A program made the translations under genes and the position numbers. The notes under the pieces were generated by a model. That model did no database searches. It was given only the letters and a program-made list of their open reading frames with translations, and was not told where the DNA came from. Positions 51,441 through 59,409 of a DNA stretch of 64,000 nucleotides are shown one piece after another (positions within the stretch are counted from its first letter, which is position 1; each line of letters begins with the position of its first letter). The DNA is from Chloroflexia bacterium (lineage in GTDB: Bacteria > Chloroflexota > Chloroflexia > Thermomicrobiales > UBA6265): positions 13,822-77,821 of the forward strand of contig JACCVC010000199.1 in the NCBI GenBank assembly GCA_013698305.1, given 5' to 3'.

Positions 51441-52152
51441 GAGCAATGGTCCCGAGAAGTTGTTGAAGGTCGATTCGGCCGTCGTAGAGGGCTCGTCCAA
51501 TGATGACGCCAGAGACGCCGGTATCGACCAGTCCCGTCACATGCTCGGCGGCGCCGATACCGCCCGAGGCGATCACGCTGGCGTGGGTGCTGGCAACCAT
51601 TTGTTGCAGGGCGTCGACGTTTGGGCCGGCAAGGGTGCCGTCGCGTCGGATGTCGGTAAAGATGATGTGCTGAACGCCTGCCTCACCCATCGCTTTTGCG
51701 ACCTCGAACGCGTCGGCGTCGGTCTGCGTCTCCCAGCCAGACGTCGCGAGCTTGCCGTCGCGGGCATCCAGGCCAACCGCGATGCGGTCATCATAGGTTG
51801 AGACGGCATCTCGGACCACGTCGGGATCGGTGACGGCGATGGAACCGAGGACGACGCGGTCAATGCCGAGATCGAGAAGCTCCTGGATCGGGCCAGCTGT
51901 GCGAATACCTCCCCCGAGCTGGATCCTGCAATGGACAGACGCGCGAATCCGTTCAATCACCGCGCGGTTCGCGCCGGCGCCGGTTCGGGCGCCATCGAGG
52001 TCGACGATGTGAATCCACTCCGCTCCTGCCTCCTGCCAGCGCAGGGCGGCATCGAGCGGGTCGGCGTCGAACGTGGTCTCCCGGTCGAAGTCGCCTTCGA
52101 CCAGGCGCACGGCCTTGCCGCCACGGATATCAATGGCGGGGTAGATGATCAC
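51433..52152 (-). CDS. hisA: ProFAR isomerase
   Basis: Isomerises ProFAR to PRFAR. VIIYPAIDIRGGKAVRLVEG with the catalytic Asp, WIHIVDLDGARTGAGANRAV, IQLGGGIRTAGPIQELLDLG, DRVVLGSIAVTDPDVV, IIFTDIRRDGTLAGPNVDAL and VIASGGIG. GTG 52152 forms GTGA with the hisH stop, so the start is well placed; the further in-frame start at 52185 is inside hisH. 239 aa. No sign that it is the bifunctional PriA form with TrpF activity beyond what any HisA shows. Confidence 0.95.
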   Translation of the reverse strand: MIIYPAIDIRGGKAVRLVEGDFDRETTFDADPLDAALRWQEAGAEWIHIVDLDGARTGAGANRAVIERIRASVHCRIQLGGGIRTAGPIQELLDLGIDRVVLGSIAVTDPDVVRDAVSTYDDRIAVGLDARDGKLATSGWETQTDADAFEVAKAMGEAGVQHIIFTDIRRDGTLAGPNVDALQQMVASTHASVIASGGIGAAEHVTGLVDTGVSGVIIGRALYDGRIDLQQLLGTIAHV

Positions 52153-52760
52153 GCTGCCTCCCGCCGGGTCACGAGCTCCAACCATTCGCCTATTAGGGCT
52201 ATGCCAAGGTCGCCGCTCTTCTCCGGATGGAACTGGGTTCCCCAGATGTGGTCGCGAGAGACGATGCTGGGAAACGTGACGCCGTAGGACGTGATCCCGG
52301 CGATGTCGCGGGCGTCGTCCGGTTCGACGATGTAGGAGTGGACGAAGTAGTACTCCCCGGCGTCGAGGTGGCTGAGGACATTGTGCTGCTGGAAGTTAAC
52401 CGTGTTCCAGCCCATGTGCGGTGTCTTGCGGGTGGCGGGCAGCGCGACTCCGTGGCCCTGGAGCAAACCCAGGCCGGTGGTCGGTCCTTCCTCCTGGGCG
52501 CCGAAGAGGAGCTGCATGCCGAGGCAGACGCCGAGGATCGGCTTGCCCTTGTTGACTGATGACGTGATCGCATCGGAGATTCCAGACGCGCGAAGGCGGT
52601 CCATCGCCATTCTGGCGTTGCCGACGCCCGGGAACACCAGTCCATCCGCTTTCGCGATCTGGTCTGGGTCGGAGGTGACGACGGTCAACGCGCCGTGGTG
52701 GACGAGCGCCCGTTCGATTGAGCGAAGATTGCCGGCGCCATAGTCGATGATCGCGATCAT
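52149..52760 (-). CDS. hisH: Imidazole glycerol phosphate synthase, glutaminase subunit
   Basis: Class I glutamine amidotransferase giving ammonia to HisF. IAIIDYGAGNLRSIERAL, the Cys in ILGVCLGMQLLFGAQEEG, MGWNTV, YFVHSYIVEP and the His-Glu pair in GTQFHPEKSGDLG. 203 aa. ATG 52760 is in the ATGA overlap with hisB. Encoded immediately before hisA and hisF, so the complex is made from one transcript. Confidence 0.96.
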   Translation of the reverse strand: MIAIIDYGAGNLRSIERALVHHGALTVVTSDPDQIAKADGLVFPGVGNARMAMDRLRASGISDAITSSVNKGKPILGVCLGMQLLFGAQEEGPTTGLGLLQGHGVALPATRKTPHMGWNTVNFQQHNVLSHLDAGEYYFVHSYIVEPDDARDIAGITSYGVTFPSIVSRDHIWGTQFHPEKSGDLGIALIGEWLELVTRREAA

Positions 52761-53350
52761 TCCAGTACCCCCTTGGTCGATGGCATTCCGGCGCGATCGG
52801 CAGATCGGATGGCGGTTCGGATCGCGACAGCTGCGGCTTTGAAGATCGCTTCGGCAGCGTGGTGGCTGTTGCGGGCGCGAAGCAGGTCAATATGGATCGT
52901 CAACCCGCTGTGTACCGCGAACGAGCGCCAGAACTCCTCGACGAGGCTGGCCGCGAAGTCGCGACCGATCAGCGTCTCCGGGAAGGCCGCGTGGTAGTCG
53001 AGAAATGGCCGACCGGAGCAGTCGACAACGACCCTCGCCAACGCCTCATCGAGGGGCGCATGGGCCGTGCCGTACCGCTCGATGCCGTGGCGATCTCCCA
53101 ACGCTTCGCGAAACGCCTGACCGAGGACGATGCCGACATCCTCGACGGTGTGGTGGGGGTCGATGTGATGGTCTCCAGTTGCTTCCACCACGAGTCCAAT
53201 CCAGCCATGCCTGGCGAGGGCGTGCAGCATGTGATCGAGGAACGGGACGCCGGTGGAGATGTCCACGGTGGTGGCGTCGTCGAGGTCTATTGTCAGCGAG
53301 ATGTCGGTCTCGCGGGTCTGGCGTGTGATCGAGGCGGTTCGTGCCGTCAT
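52757..53350 (-). CDS. hisB: Imidazoleglycerol-phosphate dehydratase
   Basis: Dehydrates IGP to imidazole acetol phosphate with a di-manganese site. Motifs: STGVPFLDHMLHALARHGW, GDHHIDPHHTVEDVGIVLGQ, LVEEFWRSFAVHSGLTIHI and NSHHAAEAIFKAAAVAI. 197 aa, the monofunctional form without the phosphatase domain. ATGA overlaps at both ends (with hisC and hisH). Confidence 0.96.
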   Translation of the reverse strand: MTARTASITRQTRETDISLTIDLDDATTVDISTGVPFLDHMLHALARHGWIGLVVEATGDHHIDPHHTVEDVGIVLGQAFREALGDRHGIERYGTAHAPLDEALARVVVDCSGRPFLDYHAAFPETLIGRDFAASLVEEFWRSFAVHSGLTIHIDLLRARNSHHAAEAIFKAAAVAIRTAIRSADRAGMPSTKGVLE

Positions 53351-54447
53351 GTCTGATCCTCAGGTGTAGACTCAAGTACGCGCCGCAGGACGTCAAGGAG
53401 CCGGTCGTGATGTTCCGGGAGGCCGATGCTGATGCGAATGCATTGCACCAGGTGCGGATGGTTGAAGTGTCGCACCAGAAGCCCATGACGGGCGAGTGAC
53501 GTGACGACGGTTAAAGCGTCTTCTACCGGCAGGGAGACCAGCACGAAGTTGGTTGCCGAAGGGAAGGCGAGCACGCCCGGAATCTCGTTGAGCAGGGCGC
53601 TGAGTCGTTCGCGTTCGACGATGATGCGCTCGGCGTTGGCGTGGAGATGATCGAGGTCAGCGAGCGAGGCTATTGCAACCTCGGCGGCTGGCGCGGAGAC
53701 GTTGAAGAACGCTGGCGCGGCTCGCCGGAACCAAGGCATCAGCGCTTCGGGAAAGACGCCATATCCAACTCGGAAACCGGCGAGCCCGGCGAACTTGCTC
53801 ATGGTGCGGAGCGTGATGACGTTGTCGTAGGCGAGGGCCAGATCGGTGTGACTGGTGCCGGAGAACTCGGCATAGGCCTCGTCGATCGCCACCAGACACG
53901 ACGTAGCCTCAATGATTTTGATGAGGTCATCTCGTGGAAACAGATTTCCAGTCGGGTTGTTGGGATTGCAAAGGAGGACCAGCTTGGTGCGTTCGTTGAT
54001 TGCGCCGAGGATTCCATCAACCGACAGGGAGAAGTCGGGCGTTGGGCCGAGAGGGACGTTGACAACAGTCGCGCCGTGCAGGTTGAACAGGCTGCGATAG
54101 ACGCCAAAGGTCGGTTCGTGAATGATGACTTCATCACCTTGCTCGATGATGGTGGTGGCCAGCGTGTTGATGACGTCATCGAGCCCGGCTCCCGCGATGA
54201 CGCGATCAGGATCAACCCCGAGATAGTCGCCGAGCGCTGTCCGCAGCGGCGCCTGGTCGATGGAGGGATAGCGATTCCCGGTTTCGAAGGCGCGCAGGGT
54301 GGCCTGAGCGCGAGGAGACAGTCCGAACGGAGACTCGTTCCAGTCGAGCCGGACCGGTTCGTGGCCGCCGGTATCCGGTTCGTAACGCTCATATGCGTCG
54401 GATGGTTCGATATGGCGGCGAATTACGCGTTCTGGCGACAAGGGCAC
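53347..54447 (-). CDS. hisC: Histidinol-phosphate aminotransferase
   Basis: PLP enzyme transferring an amino group to imidazole acetol phosphate. LDWNESPFGLSPRA, AGAGLDDVINTLATT, CNPNNPTGNLFPRDDL, VAIDEAYAEFSGTSH, the PLP-Lys in LRTMSKFAGLAGFRVGYGV and CIRISIGLPEHHDRLL. 366 aa. GTG 54447 has GGAGG 7 nt upstream. It starts the tightly overlapping hisCBHAFI-HIT unit; hisG lies 186 nt upstream behind a repeat. Confidence 0.95.
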   Translation of the reverse strand: MPLSPERVIRRHIEPSDAYERYEPDTGGHEPVRLDWNESPFGLSPRAQATLRAFETGNRYPSIDQAPLRTALGDYLGVDPDRVIAGAGLDDVINTLATTIIEQGDEVIIHEPTFGVYRSLFNLHGATVVNVPLGPTPDFSLSVDGILGAINERTKLVLLCNPNNPTGNLFPRDDLIKIIEATSCLVAIDEAYAEFSGTSHTDLALAYDNVITLRTMSKFAGLAGFRVGYGVFPEALMPWFRRAAPAFFNVSAPAAEVAIASLADLDHLHANAERIIVERERLSALLNEIPGVLAFPSATNFVLVSLPVEDALTVVTSLARHGLLVRHFNHPHLVQCIRISIGLPEHHDRLLDVLRRVLESTPEDQT

Positions 54448-54502
54448 TGGTGCCTCCGTGTGGATGGTGATCGGTAGCCTGGGGATCTACGTGTGTGACG
54501 GC

Positions 54503-54606
54503 GTGCATGTTGGTTGAGGCACCTGAATGACGAGGCATCATCGTGGTGTATTGTCGACCTCCGGGCGACCGGGCCGACACAAGGTCGGTCCCTACGCATT
54601 CGTGTA
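54503..54606. repeat. 104-bp dispersed repeat, copy B
   Basis: Begins GTGCATGTTGGTTGAGGC, contains GGGCCGACACAAGGTCGGTC and ends CTACGCATTCGTGTA. Same length as copy A at 45640-45743. It splits hisG from hisC. Confidence 0.75.
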
Positions 54607-54633
54607 TTGGTCGTCAAGTCGAGCTTCACGCAA

Positions 54634-55527
54634 CTAGAGCAAGAGCTTGTCGAGCGAGCTGACGAGAATCTCGCTGGCGCCAGCTTCACGCAACTCCTCG
54701 ATCTTCTCCCAGAAATACTCTTCGCTGATTGCCGTGTGGACGGCATACCAGCCAGGATCGGCGAGGGGGACGATAGTCGGCGCCTTGAGTCCGGGAATGA
54801 CGGCGCGGATGGCGGGCAACGCGCTTTCATGCGCGTTCATCATCACGTACTTGTACTGGCTCGCAGCTTCGACGGCCTTGACGCGCATCAGCAGGCGGTC
54901 GATGTTCTGCCGACGGTCCGGATCGTCGAGGGCGGCGCGATTGGCGATCAGCACCGCCTCCGACTCGAGAATCGAGTGGATGGGTCGGAGGTCGTTGAGT
55001 TGGAGCGACGAGCCTGTGGCCGAGAGATCGACAATGGCGTCGGCGATGTCGAGGGCGGGAGCGATCTCGACCGATCCGCTGATGGAGATGATCTCCGGAT
55101 TGCCGCCGATGGATTCGAAAAAGCGCCGAGTGGATGAGGGATAGCTGGTGGCGATGCGACCACTCTTCAAATCCTCAGGCGAGCTGGCGGCGGATTCGTT
55201 GGGGACCGCGATCACCAGCGAACAGTAGCCGAAGCCGAGTGGATGGATCTCGACCGCGTCGGACTGGTATTCGTGGACGAGATTGCGACCGACGATGCCG
55301 AGGTCGACGGTGTTGAGGCTGACATAGCCAGGTATGTCGTCGTCTCTCGCATAGAGCAGCGACAACGGGAAGTTGCGGACCTGTGAGAACAGCTTCTGGC
55401 CGTAGCTCTCGAAGTTGAGGCCAATGTGATGGAGGAGCGACATCGAGTGCTCGGTGAGGCGACCCTTGCGCTGCACGGCCAGCTTGAGTGTGCCGCCATC
55501 GGTGAGTATTGTTCGGGCCGAGGTCAT
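54634..55527 (-). CDS. hisG: ATP phosphoribosyltransferase (long form)
   Basis: First step of histidine synthesis, using ATP and PRPP. LKLAVQRKGRLTEHSM, LLYARDDDIPGYVSLNTVDL, GIVGRNLVHEY, ATSYPSSTRRFFESIG and DAIVDLSATGSSLQ with the PRPP site. The C-terminal about 75-residue domain (VKAVEAASQYKYVMMNAHES) is the histidine-sensing ACT-like domain, so it is the feedback-inhibited long form that does not need HisZ. About 297 aa. ATG 55527 is used; an in-frame extension upstream lacks homology-like sequence. Confidence 0.95.
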   Translation of the reverse strand: MTSARTILTDGGTLKLAVQRKGRLTEHSMSLLHHIGLNFESYGQKLFSQVRNFPLSLLYARDDDIPGYVSLNTVDLGIVGRNLVHEYQSDAVEIHPLGFGYCSLVIAVPNESAASSPEDLKSGRIATSYPSSTRRFFESIGGNPEIISISGSVEIAPALDIADAIVDLSATGSSLQLNDLRPIHSILESEAVLIANRAALDDPDRRQNIDRLLMRVKAVEAASQYKYVMMNAHESALPAIRAVIPGLKAPTIVPLADPGWYAVHTAISEEYFWEKIEELREAGASEILVSSLDKLLL

Positions 55528-55665
55528 GAGCGAAATTATCTCTCTCTGGTAGGCGGACCGCAAGGCCGTGAACGCAGGGGAGGTCCCTGTATAGTCCCTC
55601 TTGTACCATGCTTGTGAATCCTTGCACAAGCGTCGGTGTTCATCCTTTTGACTTGGCTTGTTGAA
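55528..55665. other. 138-bp gap holding the probable hisG promoter
   Basis: On the minus strand TATACA occurs about 60 nt before the hisG start with TTCACA 19 nt further upstream, a weak promoter-like pair. No T-box or leader peptide with repeated His codons is visible. Confidence 0.3.
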
Positions 55666-56109
55666 TCAAATCGCGTGCCGGCCAGTGTGTTTATCGGGCG
55701 GGTGGAACGCGACATCGAGGGCGATCCAAAGCAGCAGGGCGGTGGGATAGAAGAGCAGTGGCAGACCGACGGCGACGACCACGGCGATGATCTGCATCTG
55801 GAGGACCGAGAAATCGGTGAAGGCGATCAGCCCGATCACGACGACAACTGCCAGCAGCTCGGTGAAGACCAGGTTGATGGCATAGGCGCCAAGGAAGTAC
55901 CCGGATTCATAGGCATACTTCGTGCCGCAGTGGGGACAACGATCCTTGACCGCAAACCAGGTTCGGAAGACATCGCCTTTGCCGCAGTACGGGCAACGCC
56001 GGGCCAGCGCCCGTCTGCCGCCGACCTGCAGCCGCCGAGTGGTGCTGTCGGCTATGTTCAGCCGCTCAGGATGGTTGGATGGCGGTGGCACGGAAGGAAA
56101 CTCCAGCAT
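55666..56109 (-). CDS. DUF983-family membrane protein
   Basis: 147 aa. Two CxxC pairs, RRCPYCGKGDVF (C39, C42) and DRCPHCGTKYAYESGYFLGA (C58, C61), precede two membrane helices (NLVFTELLAVVVVIGLIA and IIAVVVAVGLPLLFYPTALL). This is the layout of DUF983 proteins, whose function is not established. ATG 56109 is chosen as the first start beyond which the frame overlaps comM regulatory DNA; no good ribosome-binding site is seen. Divergent from comM. Confidence 0.8.
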   Translation of the reverse strand: MLEFPSVPPPSNHPERLNIADSTTRRLQVGGRRALARRCPYCGKGDVFRTWFAVKDRCPHCGTKYAYESGYFLGAYAINLVFTELLAVVVVIGLIAFTDFSVLQMQIIAVVVAVGLPLLFYPTALLLWIALDVAFHPPDKHTGRHAI

Positions 56110-56290
56110 CTGAGGTTGGGTGGCTTTTGCACACGAAAGGGATGAGCCACGATTTGCCACAGCGGTCTCCAGGTCGGTCCCCACGCTGGTTAGAATGATG
56201 GTACAGTGCCAACAGGCAAATACCAGCACAGTCTGTAGCGGAACGAGCGAAGATCCGTCACTGGCAGCGAGTTGAAGAGGGCAATGGATC

Positions 56291-57820
56291 GTGCTTGCAA
56301 AGGTCTTTAGCTGCGCGGTAGTTGGTGTCGATGGCGTGCTCGTCGAAGTCGAGGTCGATGTCGGGGCCTCCGGCAAACCAGGTGTTTTCCTGGTCGGGCT
56401 GCCTGACGCCGCCGTGCAGGAGAGCAGGGAGCGGGTGCGGACTGCTATTCGCAATTCGGGTGGGCGATTCCCGAGCGGGCACGTCACGGTCAATCTGGCT
56501 CCGGCTGACCTGAAGAAGGCCGGCCCCGCATACGACTTGCCGATCGCGATCGGCATACTGATTTCCTCCCAACAACTGGTGGCCGATATAGACGATTCGC
56601 TGCTGGTGGGAGAGATGTCGCTTGACGGCACCCTGCGTCACACGCCGGGGATCATCTCCATGGTCGCGGTCGCGGCCGAGAAGGGGATGAAGCGAGCGTT
56701 CGTGCCGGCGATCGACGCTCCTGAAGCGGCGCTGGTGCAGGGCATCACGATCTATCCAGTGCGAAACATGTCCCAGCTCGTTCACCATCTGCATGGCCAG
56801 GTTGCGATTCAACCGGTCGAGACGGTGACGTCCATCTCCGACGTGGCGACGACCGCCCCGAATGTCGTCGACTTTGCCGATATCCGGGGGCAGGAGCATG
56901 TCAAGCGTGGGATCGAGGTCGCGGCGGCCGGTTCGCACAACCTCATCATGTCGGGTCCGCCGGGCGCCGGCAAGACGCTGCTGGCGCGGTCGATGCCGTC
57001 GATCCTGCCGGCGATGACGCTGGATGAAGCGCTGGAGGTGACGCGCATCTTCAGCGTCAAAGGGTTGCTGCCGCCTGAGCGGCCACTGGTGACGACGCGA
57101 CCGTTCCGGTCGCCGCACCATACCACCAGCCATGCCGGGCTGGTCGGTGGCGGTACCTGGCCGCAGCCGGGCGAGATCAGCCTGGCGCATCGCGGCGTGC
57201 TGTTCCTCGACGAACTGCCGGAGTTCTCCAGCCAGACGCTGGAGGTGCTGAGGCAGCCGCTGGAGGACAAGCAGGTGACGCTGGCACGAGCGTCTGGGAC
57301 GATCACGTTTCCGGCCAACGTCTCGCTGGTGGCGGCGATGAATCCGTGCCCCTGCGGGTACTACGGTGATCGGTCGCGACCGTGCAGTTGCTCGTCGTCC
57401 GTAGTGACGCGTTATCAGAAGCGAATCAGCGGACCGTTGCTCGACCGGATCGACATTCACCTCGACGTGCCACGGGTCGATTACGAACAACTGGCGGACC
57501 GCCGCGCCGGCGAGTCGTCTGCATGTGTGCGCGACCGCGTCGAACAGGCGCGTGCGGTCCAGGCATCCCGATACACCGATTCGCGGTTCCGGACCAATGC
57601 TGACATGGGGCCAGGCGAGGTGCAGGAATTCGTCCGCCTGGACAGCGAGAGCGAGCGGATGATGCAGGTGGCGGTGAGGCAACTCGCATTGTCAGCGCGG
57701 GCGTATCATCGGGTGTTGAAGCTGTCGCGAACAATCGCCGACCTGGCGTCGGCGCCCGACGTGCTGTCGCATCATCTGGCGGAGGCGCTGCAATACCGAC
57801 CGAGATCGTATGAGGTGTGA
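56291..57820 (+). CDS. comM: ComM/YifB-type Mg-chelatase-like AAA ATPase
   Basis: 509 aa. An N-terminal Lon-like domain (VGLPDAAVQESRERVRTAIR, PSGHVTVNLAPADLKKAGPA) precedes an AAA motor with Walker A MSGPPGAGKTLLARSMPS (about residue 220), Walker B HRGVLFLDELPEFS and the Mg-chelatase C-terminal domain (AAMNPCPCGYYGDRSRPC, RISGPLLDRIDIHLDVPRV). ComM is a branch-migration helicase used in natural transformation. GTG 56291 follows GAGGG by about 12 nt. No other competence gene is in the window. Confidence 0.92.
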   Translation: MLAKVFSCAVVGVDGVLVEVEVDVGASGKPGVFLVGLPDAAVQESRERVRTAIRNSGGRFPSGHVTVNLAPADLKKAGPAYDLPIAIGILISSQQLVADIDDSLLVGEMSLDGTLRHTPGIISMVAVAAEKGMKRAFVPAIDAPEAALVQGITIYPVRNMSQLVHHLHGQVAIQPVETVTSISDVATTAPNVVDFADIRGQEHVKRGIEVAAAGSHNLIMSGPPGAGKTLLARSMPSILPAMTLDEALEVTRIFSVKGLLPPERPLVTTRPFRSPHHTTSHAGLVGGGTWPQPGEISLAHRGVLFLDELPEFSSQTLEVLRQPLEDKQVTLARASGTITFPANVSLVAAMNPCPCGYYGDRSRPCSCSSSVVTRYQKRISGPLLDRIDIHLDVPRVDYEQLADRRAGESSACVRDRVEQARAVQASRYTDSRFRTNADMGPGEVQEFVRLDSESERMMQVAVRQLALSARAYHRVLKLSRTIADLASAPDVLSHHLAEALQYRPRSYEV

Positions 57821-57853
57821 TACGGGATCCGGTTAAACAGTTAACGAACGACT

Positions 57854-57912
57854 CGTAGGGGCCGACACAAGGTCGGCCCAAGCCGCGGGAGGACACAAGG
57901 TCCTCCCCTACG
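57854..57912. repeat. 59-bp two-hairpin intergenic repeat with CGTAGGGG ends
   Basis: CGTAGGGGCCGACACAAGGT and CGGCCC form one hairpin; GGGAGGACACAAGGTCCTCC and CCTACG form the second. The ends CGTAGGGG and CCCCTACG are perfect inverted repeats. This is the most regular copy in the window. Confidence 0.8.
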
Positions 57913-57954
57913 TGGTGGTGGGTGAGAGCGGCTCCTGATAGACCGCACTCGGCA

Positions 57955-58554
57955 CTAGCTGTCGATCGTCACCTCCAATCGATCTGTCAGTTCCTGTACC
58001 TGATTTGCCATGTGGGAGACGAACCCCTTGTCGCGGATCATGGCGAGATTCACCTTCACGTTGATGCGACTTGCCTCAAAGCAGGTTGACGAACAGACCA
58101 AGGCAATCCTGGTATCAGAAAGCAGATGGGGATTTCCGAACTTCTGCACAGGCCCAAGCAATTCGGCGAGTGTCAGCGCACATCTGGCGGTTTCGTGCGG
58201 CACTGATGCTGCGTTCTTGAGCGCGAGCTGCATCCGTGCCTTGCGATGTAACCTTTCTTCGGTGGAAGATTTTGGCATCGTCGCCGCGTCCCTGTATCCC
58301 TGGTAAGCGACTTCGTCCTGTTCGGCGAGCTTTGTGAAGTGAGTCTGCAACTTTGAAAGCTGTCGCTCCGCTGCCTCCAGCGCCATGGCGCCCTCCTCGG
58401 AATCGCGCACCGTGAGGGCGATCACCATCATGCCGAGACTGCATCCCAGCGCCCCGATGACACCCGCAACGCTGCCGCCGCCCGGCGTGGGCTCCGATGA
58501 GGCGAGCGTTTCGAGATACGAGCCAATGGTTCGGTCGGCGATGGGGTCCGTCAC
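57955..58554 (-). CDS. Cyclodeaminase/cyclohydrolase-family protein
   Basis: 199 aa, matching the formiminotetrahydrofolate cyclodeaminase fold: SYLETLASSEPTPGGGSVAG, VIGALGCSLGMMVIALTV, AYQGYRDAATMPKSSTEERL and the C-terminal CFEASRINVKVNLAMIRDKG. These proteins convert 5-formimino-THF to methenyl-THF or act as methenyl-THF cyclohydrolase. No formiminotransferase domain is fused. GTG 58554 is my start because the conserved N terminus begins there. It follows the unknown zinc-ribbon gene on the same strand. Confidence 0.85.
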   Translation of the reverse strand: MTDPIADRTIGSYLETLASSEPTPGGGSVAGVIGALGCSLGMMVIALTVRDSEEGAMALEAAERQLSKLQTHFTKLAEQDEVAYQGYRDAATMPKSSTEERLHRKARMQLALKNAASVPHETARCALTLAELLGPVQKFGNPHLLSDTRIALVCSSTCFEASRINVKVNLAMIRDKGFVSHMANQVQELTDRLEVTIDS

Positions 58555-58598
58555 AGTGTTTGCCTTGGTTTGGAGAGGAGAGTTGCCGACCAGCCGGG

Positions 58599-58644
58599 CA
58601 GATACTTCGCTGAGCTCAGCACAGGTTGCGGGTCTGCCTCTACG
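58599..58644. repeat. CTACG-ended repeat carrying the stop codon of the zinc-ribbon gene
   Basis: On the minus strand CGTAGAGGCAGACC starts here, its TAG being the stop of the gene at 58640-59107, followed by GATACTTCGCTGAGCTCAGC (plus strand) shared with 45934. Confidence 0.65.
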
Positions 58645-59107
58645 TGTTTGGAGTTGTCTGGACATCGGCGGCGAATTCTCGTTCAAGCTCGTCGATGAAG
58701 CGAGTCTCATCGTCGAACTCGACCTTGTAGGCGTACTCGTCAGTGAGTGGCGCGGCGGGCATCACGAAGCGAACCCAACCTTCACGGGCGCCGCGACACA
58801 GCAGCTCCGTGACTCGAGCTTCGAAGCGGTTGTAGCTAAGGTCAGGGCCAAGGGCACGATAGTATTGCTCGCCCATGCCGTTGCGAGTCCAGATCATGCG
58901 GATGATCTGCCGGTGCTTTGTGTAGATCTCCGGCGTGGCCAACTCATTGGACATCAAGCCACGCACGATCGCCTGGTACTTGCCAATGGGCCGCGTGTCA
59001 GTATGACAGACGGGACAATGCCCGTCTTCTGTCTCACCGTGGCGGTAGCTGCGGCGGCAGGTGTCGCACCAGAGATAGCCGTCTATTGTTGACGATACTC
59101 GGGGCAT
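58640..59107 (-). CDS. Zinc-ribbon protein of unknown function
   Basis: I do not recognise it. 155 aa. The N terminus has YLWCDTCRRSYR and GHCPVCHTDT, a C-x2-C/C-x2-C zinc ribbon (about residues 14-34). The remainder is helical and charged, with several Trp and Tyr (IIRMIWTRNGMGEQYYRALG, LLCRGAREGWVRFVMPA). It is cytoplasmic by composition. The stop TAG is inside an intergenic repeat end. It lies 46 nt past the stop side of the bc-complex terminator and upstream of the cyclodeaminase gene. Confidence 0.6.
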   Translation of the reverse strand: MPRVSSTIDGYLWCDTCRRSYRHGETEDGHCPVCHTDTRPIGKYQAIVRGLMSNELATPEIYTKHRQIIRMIWTRNGMGEQYYRALGPDLSYNRFEARVTELLCRGAREGWVRFVMPAAPLTDEYAYKVEFDDETRFIDELEREFAADVQTTPNT

Positions 59108-59129
59108 TCGTGGCTCCAGTCAGCAAGCA

Positions 59130-59168
59130 GAAGGGCCCAGATGCAATGACGAACATCCGGGCCCTTTG
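59130..59168 (-). terminator. Hairpin at the end of the bc-complex operon
   Basis: AAGGGCCCAGATG (59131-59143) pairs with CATCCGGGCCCTT with one A-C mismatch, 20 nt after the last operon stop on the minus strand. The T-run after it is short, so strength is uncertain. Confidence 0.6.
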
Positions 59169-59187
59169 ATCGTGCGACGGGTGTTTG

Positions 59188-59400
59188 TCACTCCCGAATG
59201 GTGCGGGCCTGGTGCTGGTCCGGATGCCCACCCAGGCCAACGTTTGCCGCCGCCGGGTGCTCTCCACCTGACGTATCCGCCCACTTCTGGATGACGTGGG
59301 TGAGGTAGATGCCGCCGATCATCATGATGATGGAAAGCGTCACCTCAACCGTATCCGAGAGAACTCCAAAAACGAGCGCCATATTCGAAACAAGCATCAT
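59188..59400 (-). CDS. Small membrane protein at the end of the cytochrome bc operon
   Basis: 70 aa. One long or two short hydrophobic helices (NMALVFGVLSDTVEVTLSII, MMIGGIYLTHVIQKWAD) are followed by a polar tail with His (GGHPDQHQARTIRE). GAGGAG about 6 nt upstream gives it a strong ribosome-binding site. It lies 9 nt after the cytochrome c-cupredoxin gene and before the operon hairpin, so it is likely a small subunit or assembly factor of the complex. I recognise no family. Confidence 0.6.
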   Translation of the reverse strand: MMLVSNMALVFGVLSDTVEVTLSIIMMIGGIYLTHVIQKWADTSGGEHPAAANVGLGGHPDQHQARTIRE

Positions 59401-59409
59401 TGTTCTCCT

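Noticed and set aside
55636..56145. Plus-strand frame of 169 codons opposite the DUF983 gene
   Set aside because: The minus-strand product has zinc motifs and membrane helices, whereas this one is an acidic, low-complexity shadow.
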